DNA of 64,000 nucleotides from Zopfochytrium polystomum. Lineage: Eukaryota; Chytridiomycota; Chytridiomycetes; Chytridiales; Chytridiaceae. Position numbers and translations under genes: made by a program. Where the stretch lies: assembly GCA_025765615.1 (NCBI GenBank), contig JAIVFJ010000025.1, positions 186,001 through 250,000 of the forward strand, in the 5' to 3' direction. The notes under the pieces are model-generated. The model was not told the DNA's origin. It searched no databases and saw only the letters and a list, made by a program, of their open reading frames with translations. Below are positions 45,290 to 55,970 of this stretch, one piece after another (the stretch's first letter is position 1; each line of letters begins with the position of its first letter).

Positions 45290-48200
45290 GGAGGTCAGAC
45301 GGGTGCAGACAGGAAGGTGTCTGTTTGTGTTTTTTTTTCTTCTTTTCTTCAACATATTGTAAAATTTTCGAAACACCTGTTACAGATGCACCGCACCCTT
45401 CATAGTGGTGATAGTTGCTATGAGAACAAGTAGCTGGAAAATAATCCGAAAAATATGAACATTCATATGCTGATAGAACTCAACGAGCTCTATCCGCTGG
45501 TGTCAAAGAATCATCGATTTTCCAAAATTTCACAGAATGCCAAGTGAAAAACGCTATCTTGGGAAAGGGGAAATGAGGCAACTCGCTGTTTTGGGAGCGC
45601 GCCTAGGCATTGTTGTGATAAAACTATTCACCAAGTTTCGTCTTTGTACCGCTTGTAACAGCAGAGTTACACAGGGGCAAAGATGTTTTGCAGCAGAGCA
45701 CACAACACATTTTTCTTAACTTTGTTAGGAGAAAAATTACACTGGTACACAGGGGCCAAGTAATCAAGTAGAACTAAGAGTTCTTCAACTTTTTAGCTTC
45801 AAATGAGCATTCCCTGACCTCCATGTGGTTAGCGGTAGGTCGGAAGGGGACCTTAATCAAACTGACAGGTTGGAAGCATACCGCAGGGCGAGACACCCCT
45901 TAGCCCGCGTTTCTGGCCAGTTCAGCAGCATAAGACACAAGAGAAGAGTTGCTTTCAACTCTTTTTCCAGGGGGAATTGCTAAATTCGCTTGTCAGATGC
46001 GAGTGTTAGGTCAGGCCTCTTTTAACTTCGCTTTATATAGTGCAAAGTGTAAATTTGCTTGTTATGGATGATCGGGCAGTGCGACGCGTTCCAAAACCAT
46101 TCCTATAGCAAGAGCAAGGTACTGTTAACCTTTTAAGCTCTGAGGAGCGCGAATTTAAGGGTATTTTCGCGATTTTTACTGGAAGCATACGGTTTAATTA
46201 AGAAAACCGCATTTTGCGTAACAAGCATGCAGAGTCTCTACCATGAATAGTAAGAGAACAGCTTTGAGTGTCTTTTAAGCCCACTGCCAGACAGGGATGC
46301 GCTTCCTAGCAGAAGTTATCTTCGTGGGGGTCACCAGCAAAGTAGCAGATTGAAATCCAGCTGTAACACCTGATACTACATATTAACTTTGCATAGAAAA
46401 TATATATTCGTGATGCTGAAAGCGAGTTCTACAAGCGTAGGGGTACGGCAGGTCCGCCAAAGGCCTCTACAAAAAGTCGGTTTCCGGACCTAACTCCGTA
46501 GATATTGCGTGTAGCAAAAGCGCAACTATGTTGTTCAATAGCACTTGGCGAGGGCTTTCCAACGCACTATCACAAAGGTCTCTAGCTTAGTTCCCCGCGG
46601 AGTTACGACGTTGGGGCATCGAACCCTGTCCGTCGCGAATAACTTTGCGATTTTTTCTAATTTTCTTTCACTAATTAAAAGCTTCTAACTTTTGCAGATA
46701 CGTACGCAGATTTGGCAGAGCTTTCCAACGCGCTATCTACGTGTGGATATGTTGAGTTTTGGGGTCACGTTTCTAAGTGGTAACGTCAAAAACGAGACTT
46801 TGTTTCGAAAGTCAGGTGCCACCTGCTTTGTCGTTGACGACTTTCGTCGTCGATTTTCGTTCCGATCATGAAAAATATGTTCAAAATTCAATTGCGCAGG
46901 CCATACAGCTGACACAATTGACAGAAGCCCCCCCTGTGAGACTATACTCACTCCTTTGACCTTGGGATCTAGGCCCTACAGTGAGGGAAAGCAAATAATA
47001 GGCTAAAACTAACTTTATTGGGCTGTTGTCTAGGGGGTGTTTCAACCCTACTACTTGCCTAGTCCACAAAGTATCCCTGCTGATCTGTCTAACAGGGGTC
47101 TCAAACACAAAGAATGAACATTCAGAGGGACAATCCTCTGAAGGATCAGTGCCAGAGCACCGATTACTTGCGTGGCTGCAGGCCAATGTGAGGGGAAACG
47201 GAAGGGCACTCCCAAGGGCGCAACACAACTGCAGAATAAAGAGAGAGAAGAGGGAAATGGGGGTTTTTATCTCAGGAACCTAATCTCAAATACAACAGGA
47301 GCGGTTAATAGCGACGGGACAGACAGGGCGCGACCTAGCGACCCTTGTCAGCGACGGGTGGGAGAAAGGAAGGGAGTCGACTATGTAGGGGTCGGAAGGT
47401 TGCCAGCAGGGAACTTGCACACGGAAACACCTGCAATCGTACACGCACCCTGCCGGGCTGCGTCAGCATGATCACGCGACCAACGGGCTTTATCGCATCG
47501 CACTCGTACTCACACATCTCACTCTCACAGCAATAGGACCAAGGCAGGCACTCGTAGATCAAACTCTCAGGTGTCCAGGGCTGCACCAAGCGCAGCCACC
47601 AACACCTTCGCGGGGACGGGAAGGTTGGCGACAACAACGCTGTCGTTGTTGCCACCACCACCACTGTCGTCGCAGTGGGCGAGTGCCCGTGATCCTCACT
47701 CCAACACAGAGCCGGCAATGTCACAAAGCCGCTGGTGGGGCCAGCTGCATTCCCCACCCACGGCCCCTTAAGAGGAGCCCCACGAAGGGACCATGTACAC
47801 ACCTGGGTGCGTACCATCTCTCACTACCCTCACCTTCGTGAGCCAGATGGATTTGAAGGGACTCTGTATTGGTGCCAAAGGACAGAATCAGATTGAAGAA
47901 AAGGAAAAAGAGAAATGACCCAAAACCAGAGAAAGAGAAATTGACAAGGCAACCCCCTGACTTGGAGCATCCACCACAAATGCTCTAAGTCCCTCCAACC
48001 CTATGCGTGTATGTACAAGTGCCAAAAATAAATAATAAATTAGGTGGGTTTGGGGTACCGCCTGTCAGGCACCCCATCCCTAGGCAGTCGGGCAGTCTCC
48101 GTTAGTCACCGAAAAGAAAATATGTTGAGAAAACCCTGGCGCAACGGAAACTGTTAAGACAAAAGGAGTAAAAGCAGGCCCAATAATAAAGACAGGTTAG

Positions 48201-48839
48201 CTGCGAATACACTTTGATAACGCCTTGGAAACTAAAGAACTGGGAATAATAATAGGAATCCTGATCCTTGCAGTTTTGTGACAGGTATGCTTGTTTTTGC
48301 AAATAAAATCCCTAAACTTTATCACTGAGACCTCAGTGTAGTCTCACATCTTTCACACATTCTCACCTGTCGCCGAAAGAAACAGCAAAAGCCAAAACAT
48401 GCCCCCAAAATTTAACTGGCTCAACGAAACGATCGCCAAGAGTGTTGGGCTTCTTTCTTAATCTTTCAATCCCGCCCTTGTGATTGGGTCTTTGGATGGC
48501 TCGTCGGATTGGGGGAGCTGGCGATCAACGAGGAACTCGAACGCCAGTCACCCGTCCCCGACCCTCGAGGCTGCCATCTCCTCCAAGTGCGCCTCCACCC
48601 ACACCAGCCCGCCAACACCCACACCATTGACGTCTGCCACACGAGGCCCCGCATGGCACAAAGCGCACAGCACGCCGCCAGAGTCGGCCCTCCGCGACCG
48701 TCAAGTCGACTGAGGCCTACTGTTCAGACTGTCAGTCACTACAGGCCCTTTCAGTTCATGTGCGTTCTCCCAACGAATGATTCCCAGTTGCCTCCCGACA
48801 AAACAGCTTGCCACTGCTTCTTTCCACACTTCGCGCGAT
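45290..48839. other. Long stretch without a recognised gene
   Basis: AT-rich in the first half. CTTTCCAACGC[A/G]CTATC occurs twice (near 46558 and 46724), with other similar phrases around it, hinting at an old tandem or dispersed repeat. 47.0-47.8 kb has a few frames of 60-160 codons on both strands without domain features. A stem GGGGTACC...GGCACCCC lies near 48053-48073. No tRNA or rRNA was seen. Confidence 0.45.
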
Positions 48840-50110
48840 GAATCGAGATCCCATTCGCTCTTGAGGTGTTTGCATCAATCATCCCTTTTCTCCACTTGAG
48901 CAGCCTTTCTATCTGTGAGCATCCACCAAAAGGCCACAAGCAATTCACTCCAGATGGAAAGAAACTATTCTGCAGACTCCTCAAGTGCCTCTATGGACGC
49001 CATCAATCTGGACGCAACTGGTTCCTGACCCTTCGAACGTTCATTGTCGAGAAACTCAGCTTCAATCAATCTCTTGCTGAGCCCTGCCTCTTCTTTCGAG
49101 TAAACCCTCAGCAGCAAACATTTGAAATCATCTTTGTCTTTGTTGACAACATCAACGTCATGGCCAACACCCCAGCTCTCACCACAAAAATTGAGGATGC
49201 TTTTCACACTGAGTGCAGCATGTCTCTCAAGGAAACCACTGTCAGCCAAGTGATTCGCATCCACCTCAAGCGCAACGCCAAAGGCATTTGGATAGGCCCA
49301 GACAAATACACCAGGACAATTCTCACTGAAGAGAAAATGTGGGATGACAGGGATATTGCATCAACTTCAATGTCTATCACCTTTATGCATGACGAAACAT
49401 CAATTGAACTCAGTGAGAGCGACTCAAGCTGGTATCAATCCACACTCATGAAAATTCAATACCTTGCAACACAAACTCACCAGATATCGCATTTGCAACA
49501 AATGTGCTTTCCCAGTTCCAACTGAAACCGTGCCAGTGCCATCGCAATGCACTCTGCCACCTGCTTCGTTACCTCCAAGGCACCTAGGACGACAGATTAT
49601 TCTACAGGCAAAGCCACAAGCCACTACGGCTCTTCACAAATGACACCCTTGAACCAGCTGCATACTGATGCATCCTATGGGGTCGAACCTGGAGACTGCA
49701 CATTGCGCACTGGATATGTCTTTTTCCTGATGGGCGCTGCTGTCTCTTGGGTCTCACGCAAACAACATTGAGTATCGCTATCCTCCACAGAAGCAGAATA
49801 CTACTCACTTTCTGAAGCCTTCCAAGAAGCACAATGCCTCCTAGCCATATTAATTGCAACTCCCGACACAGCGGCCACGACCAATCCTCAAGGACAATCA
49901 ATCTGCAATCGCACAAGTCCTCAACCCTCTCACACATGCTCGCACAAAACACATTGACATACATGCTCATTTCCTCTGACAAGGCATAGCCACTGGAGAT
50001 ATCACTGTACGCTACGTACCAACCAGTGAGCAGATTGCAGACATCCTCACAAAACCACTCTCGATTCTCAGCACCAGCGACTGACCTCACTACTTGGCCT
50101 CCTCACTTGC
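48840..50110 (+). pseudogene. Copia reverse transcriptase/RNase H remnant (copia-3)
   Basis: 48866-49525 encodes LLKCLYGRHQSGRNWFL, the copia KALYGLKQ block, and the active-site region as VFVDNINVMA, so the second catalytic Asp of [YF]VDD is Asn. 49547-49771 and onward gives the RNase H (HTDASYGVEPGD, LSSTEAEYYSLSEAFQEA), split by TGA at 49769-49771 and further frame changes, ending ADILTKPLS near 50060. It is a different family from copia-1 and matches the fragment at 25.6-25.8 kb. No 5' LTR, gag or integrase was found. Confidence 0.82.
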
Positions 50111-50118
50111 CATTAGAG

Positions 50119-50553
50119 TGTAAACATTCTACTCTGAGTGAGTGAGTGGAAGGAGTGAATGAAGTGGAGATGTGTGTTTGCCAGTGGTCCTTCTCCCCAA
50201 CTTGGAGAGAAAGAGAAAAAAAACTTTTGTTATGAATTATTGATACATAATGATAATATATATATTCACACTATAACAGTTGCTAGGCAAGCGTGACCAG
50301 CACAGGGTAAAAGCCTCTCCTATGTTGTCTTCTTGAGCAGAGGAGGAGGAAAACTGTTAACACTGGGTTCCCGTTCCACTTAATACTTGGAGTATTTGTC
50401 AACAGCGCAAGCCAGCGCTGAGGTCTACATTGCAGGTCTGCATTGGTGGTGGCTTGCTCTCCCATGGGCATTGTGAGAATGATAACTGACAGTCACAATA
50501 GGTTCAGCCTTGTCTTGTGCCTCTTGCTGCTAACCAGTCAGTTTCACCTAACA
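50119..50553 (-). mobile_element. LTR-A copy 5, TSD-like TAGAG flanks
   Basis: 435 bp, TGTAAACATTCTACTCTG to CCTAACA on the plus strand. TAGAG precedes (50114-50118) and follows it (50554-50558), which favours an independent solo LTR. Its sense strand is opposite to the copia-3 remnant that ends just before it, so it is probably not that element's own 3' LTR. Confidence 0.85.
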
Positions 50554-50558
50554 TAGAG

Positions 50559-51007
50559 TAAGAATGGCATCCAGCAAAAATGGAAATTTTGTTTTTCCCT
50601 AGAAAAGCTGCCAAAAAAAATTATTAAAATTTGCCAATTGTGCGCTTTTGCACATGGGGCATTTTTTTCAAATTTTCTTAATCGAAAAATTAGGAAAGAA
50701 TAGCAAATATCCGAATGTTGATATCTGTGTCCAGTGCATGTGTTTACTATTTCATTAAAAAAATTAGATTTGCAGGATAAGCATGACGAAAAACTCGATT
50801 TGACCAAAGCTGATTTTTGCAAAAATATTCCGGTCTGAATCCAGGGGACAGCAACTGCCAGCAGCAAATTGATGCAAACAAACAAACATGCAAGCTTACT
50901 CTTGGTCTGGACTCTGGAGTGCCACTGCCTTCAGGCCACTATGGGTGGGGGACTGGGGGGCTGTGGGGCCAATGCCAGCAACATAGCAGTACCCACGTCA
51001 TCTGACC
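50559..51007. other. Short stretch without a recognised gene
   Basis: AT-rich to 50830, then GC-richer with G-runs near 50945-50965. It ends at AGCTG, the target duplication of the chromovirus. Confidence 0.5.
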
Positions 51008-51012
51008 AGCTG

Positions 51013-51365
51013 TGTCAAGAACAGGGCAGGACAGGACAAGGCAGACAAGGAACTGAGAGGAGTGATGATTGTATTGGAAACAATAATTCACCTGAGGGAT
51101 GGGAACAGGTCACCCATCCCCCTTTTATACCTTTTGAGGTGTTCCTTGTCAAGACTCAAAGAAAGTTCCAGAAAAAGCAATTAGTAATACAATGATACCA
51201 ATGATACCAATGACAACAAGACAAGTCAGGAAAGCAAAGAAGGTTCCAGAAGGTTCCACAAGGTTCCATGAAGGAATGTTCTAGAATGTTCTAAAAGGTT
51301 CCAGAAGGTTCCATGAAGGAATGTTCTAGAAGGTTCCAGAGGTTTCCAGAGGGTGATTCATAACA
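51013..51365 (-). repeat. Chromovirus 3' LTR
   Basis: Sense TGTTATGAATCACCC... to ...TTCTTGACA. Contains an expanded array of GGTTCC and GAATGTTCTAGA units absent from the 5' LTR. It begins directly after the pol stop codon. Confidence 0.92.
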
Positions 51366-54300
51366 TCATCTCCCCCTTTTAGGCCTCTTCTGCAACTTGG
51401 TGGGGTACCTGGTCTTGAACTCGAGCAGAAGGTCTTGGCAGTGAGTGAGGTTTGACTCAGGCTCCCAGGTGTTGTCAGCATCTGAGTAACCTTTCCACTT
51501 AACAAGGAACTTGAGTGTTCTTCCAAACCACTTGGCATCCAAGATTTGTTCAACCTCAAATTCCTCTTCACCTTCTACCTCAACTGGAGGAGGAGGAGGA
51601 ACAACTCTGCCTGGAATGGAATTGGCCACAAACTTCTCTAAAAGGCTGACATGGAAAACTGGGTGGATCTTCATGGACGCAGGGAGATCCAGCTTGAAGG
51701 TGACTGGATTGATTTGCTCCAAGATCTTGAAAGGACCCAACTTGAGGTTGTCTAGCTTGGGACTTGGTCTTTTGGTCTGCAAGTTCTTCCTCAGAAGCCA
51801 AACTTGCTGACCCACAGCAAGGTCATGGTCCATTCTGTGAGTGTTGGCAAATCTTGAGGCATCTTCTTGGGCTTGCTTCAGGGTGGAGTCCAGGAAGGAG
51901 TTGATGATCTTGAGCTTATGTAAGTGTGAAGCCGCAGCAGGAGCTTGGACATTGGATAGGGTCTCTTGTCCCAGAAGATCTCCTCTTGGATTGAAGCCAT
52001 AGGTTGCAAAGAAAGGAGATAGCTGGGTGTTTGAGTGGAGAGAATTGTTGAGAGCAAATTCTGCCAGTGGAAGGAGGGTGGGCCAATCATCTTGTTGATA
52101 GCTGACATAGCACCTCAAATACTGCTCCAGAGTCTGGTTTGTTCTTTCTGTTTGTCCATCAGTCTGAGGGTGATAAGCAGTTGACAGTTGAGACTTGATT
52201 CCAAGGGCTGCTGTGAGTGCTTTCCAAAATTGAGATCTGAACTGTGGTCCTCTGTCACTGACGATTGACTGAGGCAGCCCATGGAGCCTGAATATGTGCT
52301 GCAAAAACAGGTCTGCTGTTCCTTGTGCATCTATATTCTCAGTGCAGGGGATGAAATGGGCCAACTTTGTCCTTCTGCAGATGACAACAAGGATAGAGTC
52401 AAATCCATGGGATGGGGGCAGTTTCACAATGAAGTCCATGGATATTGATGACCAAGGGCTGATGGCAATTGGGAGGGGCTCCAGAAGTCCATAGGGCTTG
52501 TGTCTGCTGGATTTGTTTCTTTGACAGGTTTCACAGCTGCTGACATAGTTCTTGATGTACTTCCTCATGCCTGGCCAGTAGAAGTCTCTGGAAACAAGCT
52601 CATATGTCTTGTGCTCTCCTGGGTGTCCAGCTGTTGCTGCATCATGCCTTGTCTTGAGTATCTCAAGTTTTTCCTCTTCTTGGCTGATTTGAATCTTGTG
52701 AGGCTTGGGGTCCTTGGAAATAGCATGGGCCCACACACTGTCAGGAAGCAATGAAAGGTGTGTCTTGGATGGTGGGGTGAAACCATCTCCCCCTTCAGGT
52801 GCAAGGTCTGTTCTTCTTGACAGGGCATCAGCCACAGTGTTAAGGTGGCCAGGAGAATAGCACAGCTTAAAGTCATACTCAGAGAGCAGTTCAGCCCACC
52901 TGGCATGCCTCTGCTTGAGCAACCTCCTTGCCCTGAAGAAGGTGAGGTTCTTGTGATCAGAATAGACAGAGATGCCTTTAGAACCAGCCAAGTAGTGTCT
53001 CCAGAATTTGAATGCTTCCACAATTGCAAGCAACTCCTTGTCATGGACTGTGTAGTTACACTCAGCACTGTTCAGCTTCCTGGAGTAATATGCCACTGGA
53101 TGCAGAGGAGCAGAGGGGTCCTGAGAGCTTGGCTGGGACAGAACAGCGCCAAGGGCATAGTCTGAGGCATCAGTTTCCAAGGTGAAGGGAAGCAAGGGAT
53201 CCACATGCTTAAGGAGTGGTGCACTTGTGGTTGCTGTCTTAAGAGCTAGCCAGGCTTGGTCTGCTGCTGGGGTCCATTCAAACTTGGTGGTCTTCTTGGT
53301 GAGATCAGTGAGAGGCTTGGCTATGGCAGAATAGTTGGCAATGAAGGTTCTGTAGAAGTTGCAAAATCCAAGGAAGCTTTGAACATCCTTGATGGAATTT
53401 GGAGCCTTCCATTCAAGAATAGTTTGGATCTTGTCTGGTGCCATGGAGATCCCTTTGTCAGACACAATGAACCCCAAAAACTCAATGGAGGTCTTGTGGA
53501 ATTCACACTTCTCCAGCTTTGCATAGAGGTGATGCTGTCTGAGTCTCTCCAAGACAGTCTTGACATGTCCCATATGGCTTGCAGTGTCGGACGAAAATAC
53601 CAGGATATCATCCAGGTAGACAATGACAAAAAGGTCCAGAATATGCCTGAAGATATCATTCATCATGCCTTGGAAAATAGCTGGAGCATTGGTAAGTCCA
53701 AAGGGCATGACCAAGTACTCAAAGTGACTGTATTTGCATCTGAAGGCAGTCTTCCATTGATCCTGGGGCTTAATTCTGACCAAATTGTAGGCACCTCTGA
53801 GGTCAATCTTGGAAAATATCCTTGCATGGCTCAGTTTGTCCAGTAATTCAGAGATGAGAGGCAGTGGATAGCGGTTCTTGACTGTCATCTCATTGAGATC
53901 TCTGTAGTCCACGCAGGGTCTCAGCCCCCCATCCTTCTTCTTGACAAAAAAGATGGGAGCTCCAGCTGGTGACTTGGAAGGTTGGATGAATCCCTTGTTC
54001 AGCATTTCTTCAATGTATTCTTGGAGGGCCTTGGCTTCTGGTGGAGAGAGGTGGTACAGTGGCTTGAAAGGTGGGCTGCAAGTTTCATCCTTGAGTGGGA
54101 TTTCACAGTCATAAGACCTCTGAGCTGGTAGCAGGTCTGCCTTGGTCTTGGAAAACACATCAGCATAAGGGAGATATTCTTTTGGTAGCTTGGATGCCAG
54201 CAAAAGGTCTGATGGGTCCAAGTTCCTGTGCTCTTCAGCAGTGGGGCATGAATTCTTGACTGGGAACTGTGATTCTTGAATCTTTGACTGAGAGTTCTGT

Positions 54301-55091
54301 TCTTGGCAAAGACTGTGAGCTGTGGAACTTGAATCTTGAATGTGGACTGTGAACTGTGGTACTTGAATCTTTGACTGTGGGTTCTGTGAACTAGAGTCTT
54401 GGCCATGACTGTGAGCTCTATGAGCTCTACTTGAATCTTGACTGTGAACTGTGAACTGTGGAACTTGAGTCTTGGCTGGCTGTGAATCTTGAATCAAGGG
54501 CTTGAGAGCATGAGACTTGGGGGCTTGACTTGAGTTTTGGGTGACTGTTCCAATTGGTGGAAGTTGGACTTGACCAGTGACCCAATCAATGTCAGGGTTC
54601 TGGGCTTGCAGCCATGGTAATCCCAGGATGACAGAGAATGTGGGTGAGCCAAGATCCAATACTTCCAGGTTGACCATGGATGGTGGAAAGTCTTGGATGT
54701 GGAGGTTTAGCTTGGTTTCATGGCTCATTTCCTTGAACAGAGCATGATTGGCAAAGTGGACCTTGAGGGGTGTGGATTTCTTGATGGTGGGATTGGCACA
54801 AGACTTGGCAAGGGTGGCATCAATGAAGTTGCAGGATGATCCAGAGTCAATAAGGGCCTTGGTTGTGATGGTTGACTTGGGTGAGAGTTGAATCGTGACA
54901 TCCATGGTGAGTTGGTGGGGCGGGGCTTTGGAATCTGAGGTGTTTGTGGTGCTGGTGGTGGTGATGAAACAGGGGCAGCTTGGAGGAGGGTCCAGGGAAT
55001 TGCCCCTCAGTGAGCCTGGACCTGGGAGTTTGGGTGCTTCTTCCTTGGGCAGTCCTTGACAGCATGCTCCTTGGAGCCACAGTAGAAACAC
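51366..55091 (-). CDS. Chromovirus Pol: protease, reverse transcriptase, RNase H, integrase, chromodomain
   Basis: 1241 codons from the first ATG of the frame, which overlaps gag by 85 bp in the -1 frame, so real expression is probably by -1 frameshifting from gag. Order seen: retropepsin ALIDSGSSCNFIDATL; Ser/Gln-rich spacer with HSQDSS-type repeats; reverse transcriptase FVKKKDGGLRPCVDYRDLN, MPFGLTNAPAIFQ and catalytic VIVYLDDILVF; RNase H LETDASDYALGAVLSQ and SDHKNLTFF; integrase zinc site HPGEHKT...SCETCQRNK and catalytic SMDFIVKLP, VSDRGPQFRS, TDGQTERTNQTLE; chromodomain YLV-type core FLVKWKGYSDADNTWEPE. A chromodomain can guide integration to marked chromatin. The TGA touches the LTR, so the polypurine tract AAAAGGGGGAGA is read as codons. 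Confidence 0.95.
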   Translation of the reverse strand: MFLLWLQGACCQGLPKEEAPKLPGPGSLRGNSLDPPPSCPCFITTTSTTNTSDSKAPPHQLTMDVTIQLSPKSTITTKALIDSGSSCNFIDATLAKSCANPTIKKSTPLKVHFANHALFKEMSHETKLNLHIQDFPPSMVNLEVLDLGSPTFSVILGLPWLQAQNPDIDWVTGQVQLPPIGTVTQNSSQAPKSHALKPLIQDSQPAKTQVPQFTVHSQDSSRAHRAHSHGQDSSSQNPQSKIQVPQFTVHIQDSSSTAHSLCQEQNSQSKIQESQFPVKNSCPTAEEHRNLDPSDLLLASKLPKEYLPYADVFSKTKADLLPAQRSYDCEIPLKDETCSPPFKPLYHLSPPEAKALQEYIEEMLNKGFIQPSKSPAGAPIFFVKKKDGGLRPCVDYRDLNEMTVKNRYPLPLISELLDKLSHARIFSKIDLRGAYNLVRIKPQDQWKTAFRCKYSHFEYLVMPFGLTNAPAIFQGMMNDIFRHILDLFVIVYLDDILVFSSDTASHMGHVKTVLERLRQHHLYAKLEKCEFHKTSIEFLGFIVSDKGISMAPDKIQTILEWKAPNSIKDVQSFLGFCNFYRTFIANYSAIAKPLTDLTKKTTKFEWTPAADQAWLALKTATTSAPLLKHVDPLLPFTLETDASDYALGAVLSQPSSQDPSAPLHPVAYYSRKLNSAECNYTVHDKELLAIVEAFKFWRHYLAGSKGISVYSDHKNLTFFRARRLLKQRHARWAELLSEYDFKLCYSPGHLNTVADALSRRTDLAPEGGDGFTPPSKTHLSLLPDSVWAHAISKDPKPHKIQISQEEEKLEILKTRHDAATAGHPGEHKTYELVSRDFYWPGMRKYIKNYVSSCETCQRNKSSRHKPYGLLEPLPIAISPWSSISMDFIVKLPPSHGFDSILVVICRRTKLAHFIPCTENIDAQGTADLFLQHIFRLHGLPQSIVSDRGPQFRSQFWKALTAALGIKSQLSTAYHPQTDGQTERTNQTLEQYLRCYVSYQQDDWPTLLPLAEFALNNSLHSNTQLSPFFATYGFNPRGDLLGQETLSNVQAPAAASHLHKLKIINSFLDSTLKQAQEDASRFANTHRMDHDLAVGQQVWLLRKNLQTKRPSPKLDNLKLGPFKILEQINPVTFKLDLPASMKIHPVFHVSLLEKFVANSIPGRVVPPPPPVEVEGEEEFEVEQILDAKWFGRTLKFLVKWKGYSDADNTWEPESNLTHCQDLLLEFKTRYPTKLQKRPKRGR

Positions 55092-55930
55092 AGTCCCTGC
55101 TGGGCCCTCCTTGTTTTCTCCTCTTGGCTCAGAGGACCCTTAGGAAGTGTCTCAACTGCATCCACTTGCATGGGTTCAGGAACTGTGAGAGCTTGAGGGA
55201 CTGGGGTAAGCCTTGATGTAGTTCCTACTTGTCTTTGCTTCAGCCTCTTGGAGTAGAGTCTGTTGTCAATCTTGATGGCAAGGAGAATGTACTCTTCCAA
55301 GGTCTCAGGGATGTGCAGAGACTGGGAGAGCATGTCTTGGATAGACTCATGGAGACCATCATGGTACAGCTCCATCAGAGCTGCATCATTGTATCCAGAG
55401 TCTCTGGCTAGTTGCTTGAATTGGTTGGTGTAGGCCACACAAGATTGCTTTCCTTGCTTGATATGCTTGAGCTTGGATCTTGCTGTCCAAGATGCGTAGG
55501 GGTCACCAAAGGTAGCTTCCAGCCCCTCCCAGAGCTCTTGCAGGGTGGTGGGTGTGCTTGGGAGAGATCTGTACCATGATTGAGCTTGACCAGACAGGAG
55601 GGTGCTTGTGAAAAGAACCTTGACTTGCTCACTGGGGAATCTTGAAGGTTGGAGAAGGATGACATTCTCCACAGTGGCCATAAAGTTCCTGAGGTCTTTG
55701 GCCAGCCCAGTGAACTTGTCAGGGCTGGGAACCTTGGGCTCTCTTGCTTGGTTGGCTTGGGGCAGGGGAAGAGCTTGATGTTCTTGTTGGTGAAGTTGTT
55801 GTTGAAGCTGGTGCTGCTGGTGAAGGACTTGTTCTTGAAGTTGGTGTGTCTGTCTTGAAAGGGCTTGTAATTGGTCCATCAAGGCTTGGAAGGCAGTTGC
55901 ATCAGGGAAGGTGTTGTTTGGGTCAGACAT
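55007..55930 (-). CDS. Chromovirus Gag
   Basis: 307 residues. A Gln-rich coiled-coil-like N-terminus, the Ty3-type capsid region (DKFTGLAKDLRNFMATVE, WYRSLPSTPTTLQELWEGLE, YTNQFKQLARDSGYND) and one zinc knuckle CFYCGSKEHAVKDC (C-x2-C-x4-H-x4-C) near the C-terminus. The start codon lies only 40 nt after the 5' LTR. Gag ends inside pol with an 85-bp overlap. Confidence 0.93.
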   Translation of the reverse strand: MSDPNNTFPDATAFQALMDQLQALSRQTHQLQEQVLHQQHQLQQQLHQQEHQALPLPQANQAREPKVPSPDKFTGLAKDLRNFMATVENVILLQPSRFPSEQVKVLFTSTLLSGQAQSWYRSLPSTPTTLQELWEGLEATFGDPYASWTARSKLKHIKQGKQSCVAYTNQFKQLARDSGYNDAALMELYHDGLHESIQDMLSQSLHIPETLEEYILLAIKIDNRLYSKRLKQRQVGTTSRLTPVPQALTVPEPMQVDAVETLPKGPLSQEEKTRRAQQGLCFYCGSKEHAVKDCPRKKHPNSQVQAH

Positions 55931-55957
55931 GATGGCAGAGAGTAGTAGGAGAGGGTG

Positions 55958-55968
55958 AAGTGAATTAT
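55958..55968 (-). other. Chromovirus self-primer binding site
   Basis: Sense ATAATTCACTT, two bases after the 5' LTR. It is exactly complementary over 11 nt to AAGTGAATTAT at 56051-56041 inside the LTR, the predicted RNA 5' end. This is the layout of Tf1-type self-priming. Confidence 0.8.
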
Positions 55969-55970
55969 GA

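Noticed and set aside
47335..47817. 160-codon minus-strand frame
   Set aside because: No domain, no splice signals and irregular composition; indistinguishable from chance.
50119..50553. 3' LTR belonging to the copia-3 remnant just upstream
   Set aside because: It lies in the opposite sense to the pol remnant and has its own TAGAG repeats on both sides, so it is more likely an independent solo LTR.
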